A stretch of 64,000 nucleotides of DNA from Salvia splendens. Lineage: Eukaryota > Streptophyta > Magnoliopsida > Lamiales > Lamiaceae. Numbering within the stretch: position 1 is the first letter of the stretch; every line of letters starts with the position of its first letter. The notes beneath the pieces were generated by a model that worked only from the letters and a program-made list of their open reading frames with translations, did no database searches and was not told the DNA's origin. The DNA lies in contig NC_056042.1 in assembly GCF_004379255.2 (NCBI RefSeq), positions 17,717,901 to 17,781,900 on the forward strand. The letters are read 5' to 3'. Position numbers and translations under genes: made by a program. Of this stretch, positions 9,578 through 20,186 are shown piece by piece.

Positions 9578-11031
9578 TGTTAGGATTGGTATACTGAAAA
9601 GCATATTTCGAGCAAGTTGCACGGATAGAATTGCTTGTATACAATAAACTCTACAATCCACTTTTAACTCAAGGCGAGAAGAATTAATTTTATTACATTG
9701 ATGTTTGCTTGTGCATTTATAAGATGTATCTCAAACATTTAAATGTATAAGAAGCAAATAAGTCTAATTCTTCTACATAGTAGACTGGTCGTGAACGTCG
9801 TTCACAGAAGGTGACGCAGTCGGTCCTTTGTAGAATAGAAATAGAATTTCACAACCCAGATAGGCTTTGGCTACCTATCGTGAAAGGTTGCAGTGTCAGT
9901 CCGCATGTTTCCTTACCTTAGGAAATAGACGACACTGGTGTGGTATAGCACTGAAGGATCTAACAGTTGAGATAAGTCTTTCTTGCTATTTACTGAAAGA
10001 CGAGGTCTCGGTGATTGTTATTTCTTAATCATTGTTGACATAACATTGAGCATACGATATTGATTATGCACTACTTTGATTTATCAAATGGTGCGGATTT
10101 TTCACAATCCAAGAATCCTGGTATCTTGGGTAGTGGTGATCAATGTCTAGAGGTGCTAGTATTGTTATTGCAATAAATCGTGTGCTGGGTGAGTCCAGTT
10201 TGATAATATCCTCAAGAGGTGATCAAAAAAGGTTTTATTATTCAGAAACCCGGTCGGTTGGAATTTATTCCTAAATAATAAATAAAGATTTTAAACTAGA
10301 CAACTCTTGGAAAAATATTGTAAATAATTAAAGTCAAATAGCAGACTTAAATTAATTAATGGATATTTATATCTTAAACACGGGAAATAATAAATTAAAG
10401 AGGTAAAGCCCAGATTACTCGTCATTTGGGATTGCACGGGCAAAACTATAGTGGATGATAATAATATTCTATTGGACTTGTATTAAATTGGGGCTCAATT
10501 TAATTAGTAAAAGTCCAACTGGTTTGGCCCAAGTCCAACCTCCATAGATCCCTAATCTGGCCCATCATAACTCTATATAAAAGGAGATTAGAAAGGAGAT
10601 TCAATATAATTAAAAGTTAATTTCGTGCTCTCCTCATGGAGTGGACGAAAAAATCAGTTTTTGACAAAACTGATATTCTGTCTCCTTTCTAATCAAGTCC
10701 TTTTCGATTCTGACAAGCTTTGCCCACCCAAAGGTCATTATCTGAGTTCGGGATACAGATTAGAAGATTCATGGTTGTGTACAAAGATCATCACGTGGAG
10801 AAGGCGCAAGCAATCGTCGATTCTTTGGAGAATCAGATCGGTAATCCTAAACCGTAGAATATCATGAATTAGGATATTAATTCCTTAAGCATGATTTTTG
10901 TGCGTTCTTTTATGCAATTCGATGTTTAACATGTGAATCAATTAATCCCACAATCGGTCAAATAGATCCATATGTATGATTTATTTGTGAATGCATGACT
11001 TCTGCTATGCAAGGGGTACCAAACCCCAACA
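9578..11031 (+). repeat. Copia 1 3' LTR (1,454 bp)
   Basis: Begins TGTTAGG directly after the polypurine tract and ends CCCCAACA before the target duplication ACTTG. Nearly identical to the 5' LTR apart from scattered substitutions and a 12-bp net loss. TATA box at 10574-10584. Confidence 0.95.
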
Positions 11032-11036
11032 ACTTG

Positions 11037-11314
11037 TTCTTCAAGGTCATCTTGTTAAGCTCCCGATAGTCGATGAACATCCTCATTGTTCCATCCTTCT
11101 TCTTAACGAACAACACTGGCGCTCCACACGGTAACACACGAGGTCGAATAAAACCCAAGTCGAACAGTTCTTGCAACTGGATCTTCAACTCTGCCAACTC
11201 TTTAGGGTCCATTCGGTATGGCGCCTTTGATACTGGCGCAGACCCTGGTTCCAAATCAATAGTGAACTCTACCTGTCTGTCGGGTGGCGGTCCAGGCAAA
11301 GCTTCGGGAAACAC
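11037..11314 (-). pseudogene. G1 gypsy reverse transcriptase, N-terminal part
   Basis: The minus strand carries the entry to a chromovirus-type [22 protein letters not shown], then [26 protein letters not shown] and [14 protein letters not shown]. It is cut at 11032-11036 by copia 1 and continues at 1956. The conserved cysteine before IDYREL in G2 is F here. An in-frame TGA near 11320 separates it from the protease end. Together the two halves represent most of an RT domain. Confidence 0.85.
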
Positions 11315-11326
11315 ATCGGGAAAATC

Positions 11327-11809
11327 TCATACTACTGCCACGTCTCCCACTTTCAAATCCTTCTTTATCTCTCTGTTCAAGTACACAAGATACGCCGGAC
11401 GCGCTTTTCTTATCATCGTGGTTGCTTGCAATGCGGAGATTATGGAGGTTCGTCGGTTCATGGAGATCCCATATAAGATAGTCGGCTCTTTGCCCGGGGC
11501 TTGAAAAGAAATATGTCTCTCTTTACAGTAAATTGTTGCATGGTTCTCGGTAAGCCAATCCATTCCCAAAATTATGTCTACATTCTCCAAAGGTATAACG
11601 TGCATCAGTTAGGCCATTACTCGTAATCCTCCTAACACAAACTCTATGTTCGAGCAAGTTCGCACAAAATCAATCAAACCTCCAACCGGTGAAGACAACC
11701 TCGAACCCAATTCAACCTGTCTACAAACACGTCCGCATAAAGTGCATTCGAAAAGCTCAACCTCACCCATTCCTCCAAGTGTAGCATTAAGAACTCGAAA
11801 AATGATCAA
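11327..11809 (-). pseudogene. G1 gypsy aspartic protease remnant
   Basis: The C-terminal protease motif VDIILGMDWL is clear near 11555-11585 and is followed by the linker to RT. Upstream, a frame with PVGGLIDFVRTCSNIEF fits the middle of a retropepsin, after one stop near 11607. The N-terminal catalytic D-T/S-G-A triad is not found before the sequence changes into the leader near 11830. G2 shows a comparable loss, so the truncation is probably ancestral. Confidence 0.7.
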
Positions 11810-11829
11810 GCAGTCTTTCTTGGATATGA

Positions 11830-14044
11830 ACTGATTTCAAAATTGTAGCTACACTGCTGAAAGTGTCTTAAGCAGAAAGGCTGCAGAATTAATCAAGAAA
11901 AAAAACCTCTCTAGCTCGACTCTTCCGGGTCTCACTTGGTTTTGGTCATCTCCACGGAGCTTGAAAGAACATAAGATAGATCATGAATATAGGGTGGAAT
12001 CGAATTAAATCTCAAATCTCGTAGTAGGCTACAAAATGTAGGCCTTAACTTTGTTTTGTAAAAAGAAAAGTTATAATATGAAAATGATACGTATAGTGGA
12101 ACAGAACCAAAAGAATTCCACTCTGTAAGAAAGATATTGAACAGACATGGTTACAGAATGAAAGGCTGAAAAAAAAATAGTTCGAAGAAGAATATCTCAT
12201 AGAAAACATGTCTGTGAAACGTGAACATGTTGAAGGACATAACTGCAAGCAGCCTTAGAAATGAAGTTTAATAGCAAAGGCTCACAAGGTCAAAATATTG
12301 TTCGTAAATAATAGGTCAAGGAAGACTACAATCAATCCAAGTGTCCAAAGTTATGAAGGCAACACCACTTTCCAAGAACTGAAAGTGAGTAACAACTCAA
12401 TAGATGAAAAGAAATAATAAGCGTTACTTGCAAAGAGTGAGTGAAACAAGATGTTAAATAGACATGGGCTCACGATTATTTGAAAGGTCCTGAAAGACAA
12501 CTCCTTAGAATCCAAGTAAGAACTGTTGATTAAAAAGTTCGTTCTAGCTTTTAAAATCGCACCTCCTCATTCATCTTTCGCGGGCCGAAACTGGTAACAT
12601 CGCTCAAGGAGTTGTGGGTTCCACGCTGAGATTCTTCATATCGTTGCCACTAATAATGATAGTCGGAATCCATATCTTCATAATATTATTTGCACCTCAT
12701 AAAAACCATTCTCTTAAAACATCGCAATTATACTCGCGCTCCCAACGTGCTATATCCGTCATCTTCGTCGCACCACCACTTTTGACGCAAGAATGAGTTT
12801 ACATCTTAGATCACAAGTATGATCTCTCCCCGTTGTAGGATTAAATCATTTAGCATCTCCTCTTGAAGTTCTTTTTGTACGTAATGTCTCTTCGTATTCT
12901 CTTTATTCTTATCGTTCAGGAAAAACGATAGTGAATTTGTAATCATCTAATGGAGTTTGAATTCGCACTACATATTTCCATTTATCTTATCCCTCAGAAA
13001 AGTGATATTGTAGTTGCAACAACTAAGTTCGATATCGTTCGATCAAACAGACATCTTGGGCATTCTAGGTTTGCAACAAAGTTCATAGTATCATACTTTC
13101 TTCTACCAACACTTTCATAAAGTACCTCACACTTTTACGTTCATAATTCATCGCTTAAAACATGATTCACATACCAAAAGATTCAACATGCATAAACGTA
13201 TATCGCCATGCATAACTACGTCATATTCCTCATTCACTTCCAGATCTAAATTTTCCCAAAAGAAACGAACTAACATGCTTTCGTTCAAGGTTCAAAGATT
13301 TTCCGAAATTTTCAACAATTTCCCATAACATGTTATAGTTTTGTCAATCAAATTCCACTATGAACAACTGGTCCTTACCATTGTAAAACATCAACCTCAA
13401 AGTTTTTTTTTTCCACATAATCAGACACCATGCACTTCACCTATATGTTTGAAACAAACATTTTTTAAAAAAAGTTACAACATTCTCAAAACAACTCATC
13501 AATCTTCATCTTTCGTATAAAACACTCCATCTTCCTATGTTCACATGCTTACGTCATCACTTTCACACATATAACACATACTTTGGTCATCATACCAATC
13601 TTGCTCATGTCCCACATAATCATACCATAACAATATCATATTCACACATACAACACGTGCTTAGATCCTATTGCCAATCATGCTCATATTCCACATAATC
13701 ACACTATCACAATATCGTTTTCACACATATAACACGTGTTTAGATCATCACGCAAATCATGATCACATTTACGTCCTTTTCACATCATTTATTCACGAAT
13801 TTAGAATTACATCACATCATCACGTAATTACATGCTCATGCATTCTTTTGCCCAAACCATCCTTATCATATCATCAATCTTATACATCGTTCTCATATTT
13901 CATCAACAACTTAAAACATACCTCACTTTCCTTGGTTGAGGGTGATGCTTGGATGTTGAGCCTTTGTGACACTTCTAGTCAATAAGGGTTCACTAATCTA
14001 ACTTAAAGTGAAAGAAGACTATCGGACCAGAGTGAAAGAACAAA
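11830..14044 (-). other. G1 leader between primer site and protease
   Basis: About 2.2 kb with no credible sense-strand ORF. It is homologous to 26380-27756 plus 36757-38138 (G2) and, in reverse, to 61472-64000 (G4). The part near the primer site is rich in CACAT/CATAA words and holds three copies of a 79-bp repeat (13562-13798). The part near the protease contains segments that look more codon-like on the strand opposite to the element (12261-12470 and 12614-12796), better preserved in G2 and G4. Gag would be expected here and is absent. Confidence 0.7.
13562..13798 (-). repeat. 79-bp tandem repeats in G1 leader
   Basis: Units beginning TTCACACAT start at 13562, 13641 and 13720, giving an exact 79-bp period. 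Each includes GCTCATRTNCCACATAATCA and a TAACAC(A/G)YG box. G2 has the homologous units at 37677, 37757 and 37838, and G4 has degenerate ones on the other strand near 61700-61860. Confidence 0.8.
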
Positions 14045-14056
14045 GCTCTGATACCA
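14045..14056 (-). other. Primer-binding site of G1 (initiator tRNA-Met)
   Basis: TGGTATCAGAGC on the minus strand, three bases after the LTR end (LTR terminus GGTCGTGACA at 14060 and up). The same spacing occurs in G2 (38139-38150) and G4 (61460-61471). Confidence 0.9.
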
Positions 14057-15406
14057 CTCTGTCACGACCGCCCAAACTAGGGTTACTACAAACGAGGCGA
14101 TCGTGACCACTGGATAACATTAAAGACAACATTTAAGGATAACATTTTATATGAAAACTTAATTAGCTTAAAGGAATAATATTTTAGTTCATTAAAAGTT
14201 TAGACAACAAATTTTTAGTTTAAAGACACTTAATGTTATAAATTTATTATTAATTAGCAACGACTTATGGCAAAGGATTTTTCAAAAGAAGCAGCGGAGA
14301 AAATAAATATTAAAATCCAATTTACTTCCAAAAGAAAACATTTGGTTTAGTTCACGAAAAACCATTTCAGAGTAACAGGGTAAACATCAGATTAACGCCT
14401 GACACAATCAAACATGCTCAAACACAGTACGAAACAGAATAAAGTCTTGAGGCATAGTTCAAAAATATAGCAGCGGAAATAAGGTTTAAAGAGAGTCAAG
14501 GATGACGTCTATGTATGAAGACACAACGCATCCAAAGTTCCTAGGCCAACTCAACATCCACCGCAACATCCCGCTCAACCTGCACATAGGAAAAAAACAT
14601 ATGCAGTGCTGAGTACTTGTTGTACTCAATGGGATCATGCCGAAAACAGTTGATAAAAGTTATGTCATCCATACCAGTGATCTCGAGTTTTATACGTAGT
14701 AAAGAAATATCATCGAGAACACAAAAACGTTTCATAGACTGGCCAGTCAAATAATCTCCCCATTTTCTCAACAATCCATCAATCACAATCATCAATCCAT
14801 AGTGCGACGAAAGTGTGGCCACACTATTCACCCACGAGACCGGCCGACTAGCAAGGACGGCTCCCGATCTCACCAGTGTACACAACCTGATAGGGTTTGC
14901 GGCCCTACTCAGACCCGAATTCGTTTCACAACACAACCATATAGCCTAACGGAGTAAACTCGGACGAACTAGGCATTAGGCACACAATCTCAATCAAAAC
15001 AATCCATGGCATGACACAACAAGTTAAACCACCCTTATAACACCACATCCTATTTTCGGAAAATAAAAAGATTTGTAAAGAAAGCCCACCTCATTGGCTT
15101 AATCAATTCAATATCCACTTAAGGCAACCCTCGTTCCTTGTGCTCACGTACACACAATAACCCTTGCCAATCATCACAACACAAATCAGCCTTCCATAAA
15201 TTCACATTACCATGCATGTCCTATCGTTCCTTTTATCATTCCCTTAATTTACCCATCCCAACATTCATCAACCTAAGGAACAACATGCCATAATATTTCT
15301 CAATGTGTCACACATAATCACGTCACAAGATACCTTCCCAAATCATACATGCATAATATAATTCATTAAAACTTGGCAACAAGTGATATTTCCACATAAC
15401 AGCAAA

Positions 15407-15958
15407 TCTGGCAGAACTGCGCGGTTTGTTTGTAAAAATCACCAAAAATCCATCCGACCTCATATGAATCTAAAATTTGGTCAAAACACAGTAGACACAT
15501 TCAAGTTCACCCAGTTAAAATTTCTCACTCAAATCATGTCGATTGGTCAGTCAAAACATTAATGCAACTCTCTGGTCGGAATATAAAAATTCTGGCAGCA
15601 CTGCGCAGTTCATTTGAAAAATTTACCAAAAATTCATCCGATGCGCAATGAGGCTGAAATTTTCACAAAACACAGAAGACACTTCTAATTTAGTTCAGTT
15701 AAAAATTCACATCAAAATAAGGCCATTTGGTCGTTCAAATAGAAAATGAAACTTTCTGGGCGAGAATACAAGTTTCTGGCAGAATTGCGCAGTCGACTTC
15801 AAATATTTATTAAAAATTCATCTTTCGTCAAAAGGGGCTGAAATTTACACACCACACAGAAAACATCTTGAAGTTTACTCAGTTAAAAAGTCTTACCAAA
15901 ATAGGGTCTTTGGTCAGTCAAACACACGTCGGAATCCACTGTCCGAACACCAAAGTTT
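15407..15958 (-). repeat. Three 184-bp tandem repeats inside gypsy LTR
   Basis: Units starting with TCTGGCAG begin at 15407, 15591 and 15775, an exact 184-bp period. Each contains the box TGGCAG(A/C)A(C/T)TGCGC, a CAYCCGA-like or CATCTTTCG box, and an ACACAGNAGACA box. Copies recur at 18408-18959, in the B-type LTRs (21413, 21597, 21779; and in 38153-41292) and in reverse in G4. The monomers have diverged from each other, so the array is old and part of the LTR design. Confidence 0.8.
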
Positions 15959-16455
15959 TCAGGTCTCAAAATTTCGAAATTAGGGTTTCTTCCTCATTCA
16001 ACCAAACACAATTTTTCATGCTTCCCACACACAAACATGCTTCAAAAGGTTCTCACAATCATGTTCTCATATAACCACACATCATTCACCAATGAATCAT
16101 TCAAATTTTACACATATTCATTCACAATCGCATATTCACAGTTTTTCTCATACAAACACAAATTCCCACCGATTAATTTTGCGATCTGTCATTCCTACAC
16201 TCACTATATTCATGAATGAATCAAGAACAAGGTTTCAATGGAGAAGATGAGGAAAAGATTTAGTTATACCTTCTTGAATCGAAAATCAAACGGTAGAAGC
16301 AAAGATTGATGCGATTCGTCGGGAACTCTTGAAAATAAAACTTCAATGGATGCAAGAACAAGGATGAAAGAAATTTTGGAGAGGTTGAAGAGAGGGAGGA
16401 GAGGTGAGGCACGAAACTTATGAGAAAGAATGGAGGCTACAGTTTAGTTTAGGTG

Positions 16456-16463
16456 ATTATATA
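16456..16463 (-). promoter_or_regulatory. TATA box of A-type gypsy LTR
   Basis: TATATAAT on the minus strand, followed within 40-120 bp by a pyrimidine-rich stretch with repeated CTCTCC words, typical of plant core promoters. The duplicate copy lies at 19457-19464. The equivalent in B-type LTRs is TATAAATG at 22490-22497 and 40505-40512. Confidence 0.6.
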
Positions 16464-19400
16464 GTCCTAGGTTTAATCCCATAAATTAATTAATTATGGA
16501 GGAATAAAATAGAGGCCAATAAATATAATCCCACAATTAAAAAGAAGGCAAAATTTCAAAAATTAGGTTAATAAATTCAATAAGGAATTTATTTGGTATT
16601 TACTTGGAGAGAAATAGATTCACAATTTAGGAAATAAGTCAATGAATATTCCAAGGGAACAAAATAAAGTAAATCTTCAAGTAGGAAATAATGAGGGAAG
16701 GGGCGAAAATCTTGATGGTGTGTACAAGGAAATTATTTAAATCCTCAATTAAATAGAATAAGATTTAAATTTGGTAATTTCTTTATAGGAAAAGACTCCA
16801 ATAAAATAGGCAGCAATAAAATAGATTTCCCACAAGGAAATTAAGCTAAAAAAAAGTGTGGGATGGAGACACAATCGAAGGAAAATATTCACATCCCCAA
16901 TTAATTTGTCTTAGGTATTAATTTGGTATTGAATAAAGGGAATTCCACAAAATAGAAAACAAATATATTCTTCTCTACAAATAGGGGGGGCGACAATTGG
17001 CTTAAATTAGCCACAAGGAAATAATGCCACTCTTAATTTAATTGGGGTGGGGGAATAAAATGTGGCAAGATTTAAGTGGATTTAAAATAAATAAAGGAAT
17101 CAACAAGGTACCAATTTTATCAAAGAAACTAATTCATCCTCTTAATCCAAGTAGAGGATATCCGAAACTCACAAAAATAATAGGTTAGACTTTTATTGAA
17201 AACTTAATTAACTTAAAGGATGAAGAAAACATTTTCTTTTTGTTTTAAAGAAGTTTAAAGTTATAACTTTGCTATTAAATAAAACAACATATGATAAACA
17301 CTTTTAAAAGAAGCAGCGGAGAAAATAGTTATTTAAAACCCAATCAACTTCTAAGAAAAACATGTAGTCTAACTCACGTGAAAGACATCATTTTCAGACA
17401 ATAATGTAAATAGACGTTTAAAACCTAACACGACCAAAACATGCTCAACATAGTACGAAAAGATTTAAGTATTGAAACATGATTCAAAAACATAGCAGCT
17501 GAAATAAGGTTCAAAGGGAGAGTCAAGGATCACGCCTATGTATGAAGACACGACGCATCCTAAGGCTAGCTCAACATCCTCCGCAACATCCTGCTCAACC
17601 TGCACATAAGAAAATAATATGCAGGGCTGAGTACTTGATGTACTCAATGGGCTCATGCCGAAAATATTTTAATAAGTTATGTCATCTATACCAGTGATCT
17701 CGAGTTTTATATAGTAAGAAATGTCACGAGAAACACAAAAATTCAAGTCTGGCCAGACAATTTATCTCCCCACTTTTCACATCAATCCATCAATCACATC
17801 ACAGTGCGACGAAAGTGTGGCCACACTATTCGCCCACGAGACCGGCCGACTTGCAAGGACGGCTCACGATCCCACCAGTGTACACAGCCTGATAGGGTTT
17901 ACGGCCCTACTCAGACCCGAATTCGTTTCACAACACAGCCATATAGCCTAACGGAGTAAACTCGGACGAACTAGGCATTAGGCAACAATCTCAATCAAAA
18001 CAATCCATGGCATGACACAACAAGTTAAACCACCCTTATAACACCACATCCTATTTTCGGAAAATAAAAAGATTTGTAAAGAAAGCCCACCTCATTGGCT
18101 TAATCAATTCAATATCCACTTAAGGCAACCCTCGTTCCTTGTGCTCACGTACACACAATAACCCTTGCCAATCATCACAACACAAATCAGCCTTCCATAA
18201 ATTCACATTACCATGCATGTCCTATCGTTCCTTTTATCATTCCCTTAATTTACCCATCCCAACATTCATCAACCTAAGGAACAACATGCCATAATATTTC
18301 TCAATGTGTCACACATAATCACGTCACAAGATACCTTCCCAAATCATACATGCATAATATAATTCATTAAAACTTGGCAACAAGTGATATTTCCACATAA
18401 CAGCAAATCTGGCAGAACTGCGCGGTTTGTTTGTAAAAATCACCAAAAATCCATCCGACCTCATATGAATCTAAAATTTGGTCAAAACACAGTAGACACA
18501 TTCAAGTTCACCCAGTTAAAATTTCTCACTCAAATCATGTCGATTGGTCAGTCAAAACATTAATGCAACTCTCTGGTCGGAATATAAAAATTCTGGCAGC
18601 ACTGCGCAGTTCATTTGAAAAATTTACCAAAAATTCATCCGATGCGCAATGAGGCTGAAATTTTCACAAAACACAGAAGACACTTCTAATTTAGTTCAGT
18701 TAAAAATTCACATCAAAATAAGGCCATTTGGTTGTTCAAATAGAAAATGAAACTTTCTGGGCGAGAATACATGTTTCTGGCAGAATTGCGCAGTCAACTT
18801 CAAAAATTTATTAAACATTCATCTTTCGTCAAAAGGGGCTGAAATTTACACACCACACAGAAAACATCTTGAAGTTTACTCAGTTAAAAAGTCTTACCAA
18901 AATAGGGTCTTTGGTCAGTCAAACACACGTCGGAATCCATTGTCCGAACACCAAAGTTTTCAGGTCTCAAAATTTCGAAATTAGGGTTTCTTCCTCATTC
19001 AACCAAATACAATTTTTCATGCTTCCCACACACAAACATGCTTCAAAAGGTTCTCACAATCATGTTCTCATATAACCACACATCATTCACCAATGAATCA
19101 TTCAAATTTTACACATATTCATTCACAATCGCATATTCACAGTTTTTCTCATACAAACACAAATTCCCACCGATTAATTTTGCGATCTGTCATTCCTACA
19201 CTCACTATATTCATGAATGAATCAAGAACAAGGTTTCAATGGAGAAGATGAGGAAAAGATTTAGTTATACCTTCTTGAATCGAAAATCAAACGGTAGAAG
19301 CAAAGATTGATGCGATTCGTCGGGAACTCTTGAAAATAAAACTTCAATGGATGCAAGAACAAGGATGAAAGAAATTTTGGAGAGGTTAAAGAGAGGGAGG

Positions 19401-20186
19401 AGAGGTGAGGCACGAAACTTATGAGGAAGAATGGAGGCTACGGTTTAGTTTAGGTGATTATATAGTCCTAGGTTTAATCCCATAAATTAATTAATTATGG
19501 AGGAATAAAATAGAGGCCAATAAATATAATCCCACAATTAAAAAGAAGGCAAAATTTCAAAAATTAGGTTAATAAATTCAATAAGGAATTTATTTGGTAT
19601 TTACTTGGAGAGAAATAGATTCACAATTTAGGAAATAAGTCAATGAATATTCCAAGGGAACAAAATAAAGTAAATCTTCAAGTAGGAAATAATGAGGGAA
19701 GGGGCGAAAATCTTGATGGTGTGTACAAGGAAATTATTTAAATCCTCAATTAAATAGAATAGGATTTAAATTTGGTAATTTCTTTATAGGAAAAGACTCC
19801 AATAAAATAGGCAGCAATAAAATAGATTTCCCACAAGGAAATTAAGCTAAAAAAAAGTGTGGGATGGAGACACAATCGAAGGAAAATATTCACATCCCCA
19901 ATTAATTTGTCTTAGGTATTAATTTGGTATTGAATAAAGGGAATTCCACAAAATAGAAAACAAATATATTCTTCTCTACAAATAGGGGGGGCGACAATTG
20001 GCTTAAATTAGCCACAAGGAAATAATGCCACTCTTAATTTAATTGGGGTGGGGGAATAAAATGTGGCAAGATTTAAGTGGATTTAAAATAAATAAAGGAA
20101 TCAACAAGGTACCAATTTTATCAAAGAAACTAATTCATCCTCTTAATCCAAGTAGAGGATATCCGAAACTCACAAAAATAATAGGT

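Larger units (their letters stand above)
1962..11031 (+). mobile_element. Copia 1: full-length Ty1/copia-type element with dead coding region
   Basis: A complete element of 9,070 bp. The LTRs are 1962-3427 and 9578-11031, both starting TGTTAGG and ending CA. A 5-bp target duplication ACTTG lies at 1957-1961 and 11032-11036. Removing the element rejoins the gypsy RT sequence exactly as it reads in the uninterrupted G2 copy near 25849, which confirms the boundaries. Order inside: primer site, GC-rich leader, AT-rich hairpin array, CYTA hairpins, gag-like remnant, highly decayed pol with an RT active-site relic, RNase H relic, duplicated polypurine tract. Protease, integrase, RT and RNase H are all unreadable as continuous frames. 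It shares most lesions with copia 2, so the family was probably already non-autonomous when it spread. Confidence 0.95.
1554..17185 (-). mobile_element. G1: minus-strand Ty3/gypsy element, split and truncated
   Basis: The element reads right to left: LTR 17185-14060, initiator tRNA-Met primer site 14056-14045, a non-coding leader of about 2.2 kb, protease remnant, reverse transcriptase, then the copia 1 insertion and the rest of RT to 1554, where copia 0 interrupts it. The remainder lies left of the window. The LTR lacks its outer end because it is joined to a G2-type LTR at 17186. No gag is visible between primer site and protease. Confidence 0.85.
14060..17185 (-). repeat. G1 5' LTR, subfamily A, outer end missing
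   Basis: The inner end TGTCACGACCGCCC (plus-strand view) marks the LTR/primer boundary. By comparison with the related piece at 41293-41992, a complete A-type LTR would be about 3.45 kb; 3,126 bp remain. At 17186 the sequence switches to LTR subfamily B through a short shared GGT(T)AGA. The LTR contains three 184-bp repeats (15407-15958), a TATA box at 16456-16463 and a CT-rich leader downstream of it. Small ORFs in it recur only because the LTR is duplicated. Confidence 0.85.

Noticed and set aside
13562..13798. Regular repeats that might suggest a CRISPR array
   Set aside because: Contiguous 79-bp tandem units without distinct spacers, in a plant retrotransposon leader.
14541..14936. 131-codon minus-strand ORF in the G1 LTR
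   Set aside because: Lies in the LTR end; the homologous positions in the copies at 17465 and 20466 are closed, and no domain is recognised.
16981..17060. Runs of G and purine-rich words that might be G-quadruplexes
   Set aside because: Only one or two G runs of sufficient length; no four-run cluster seen.
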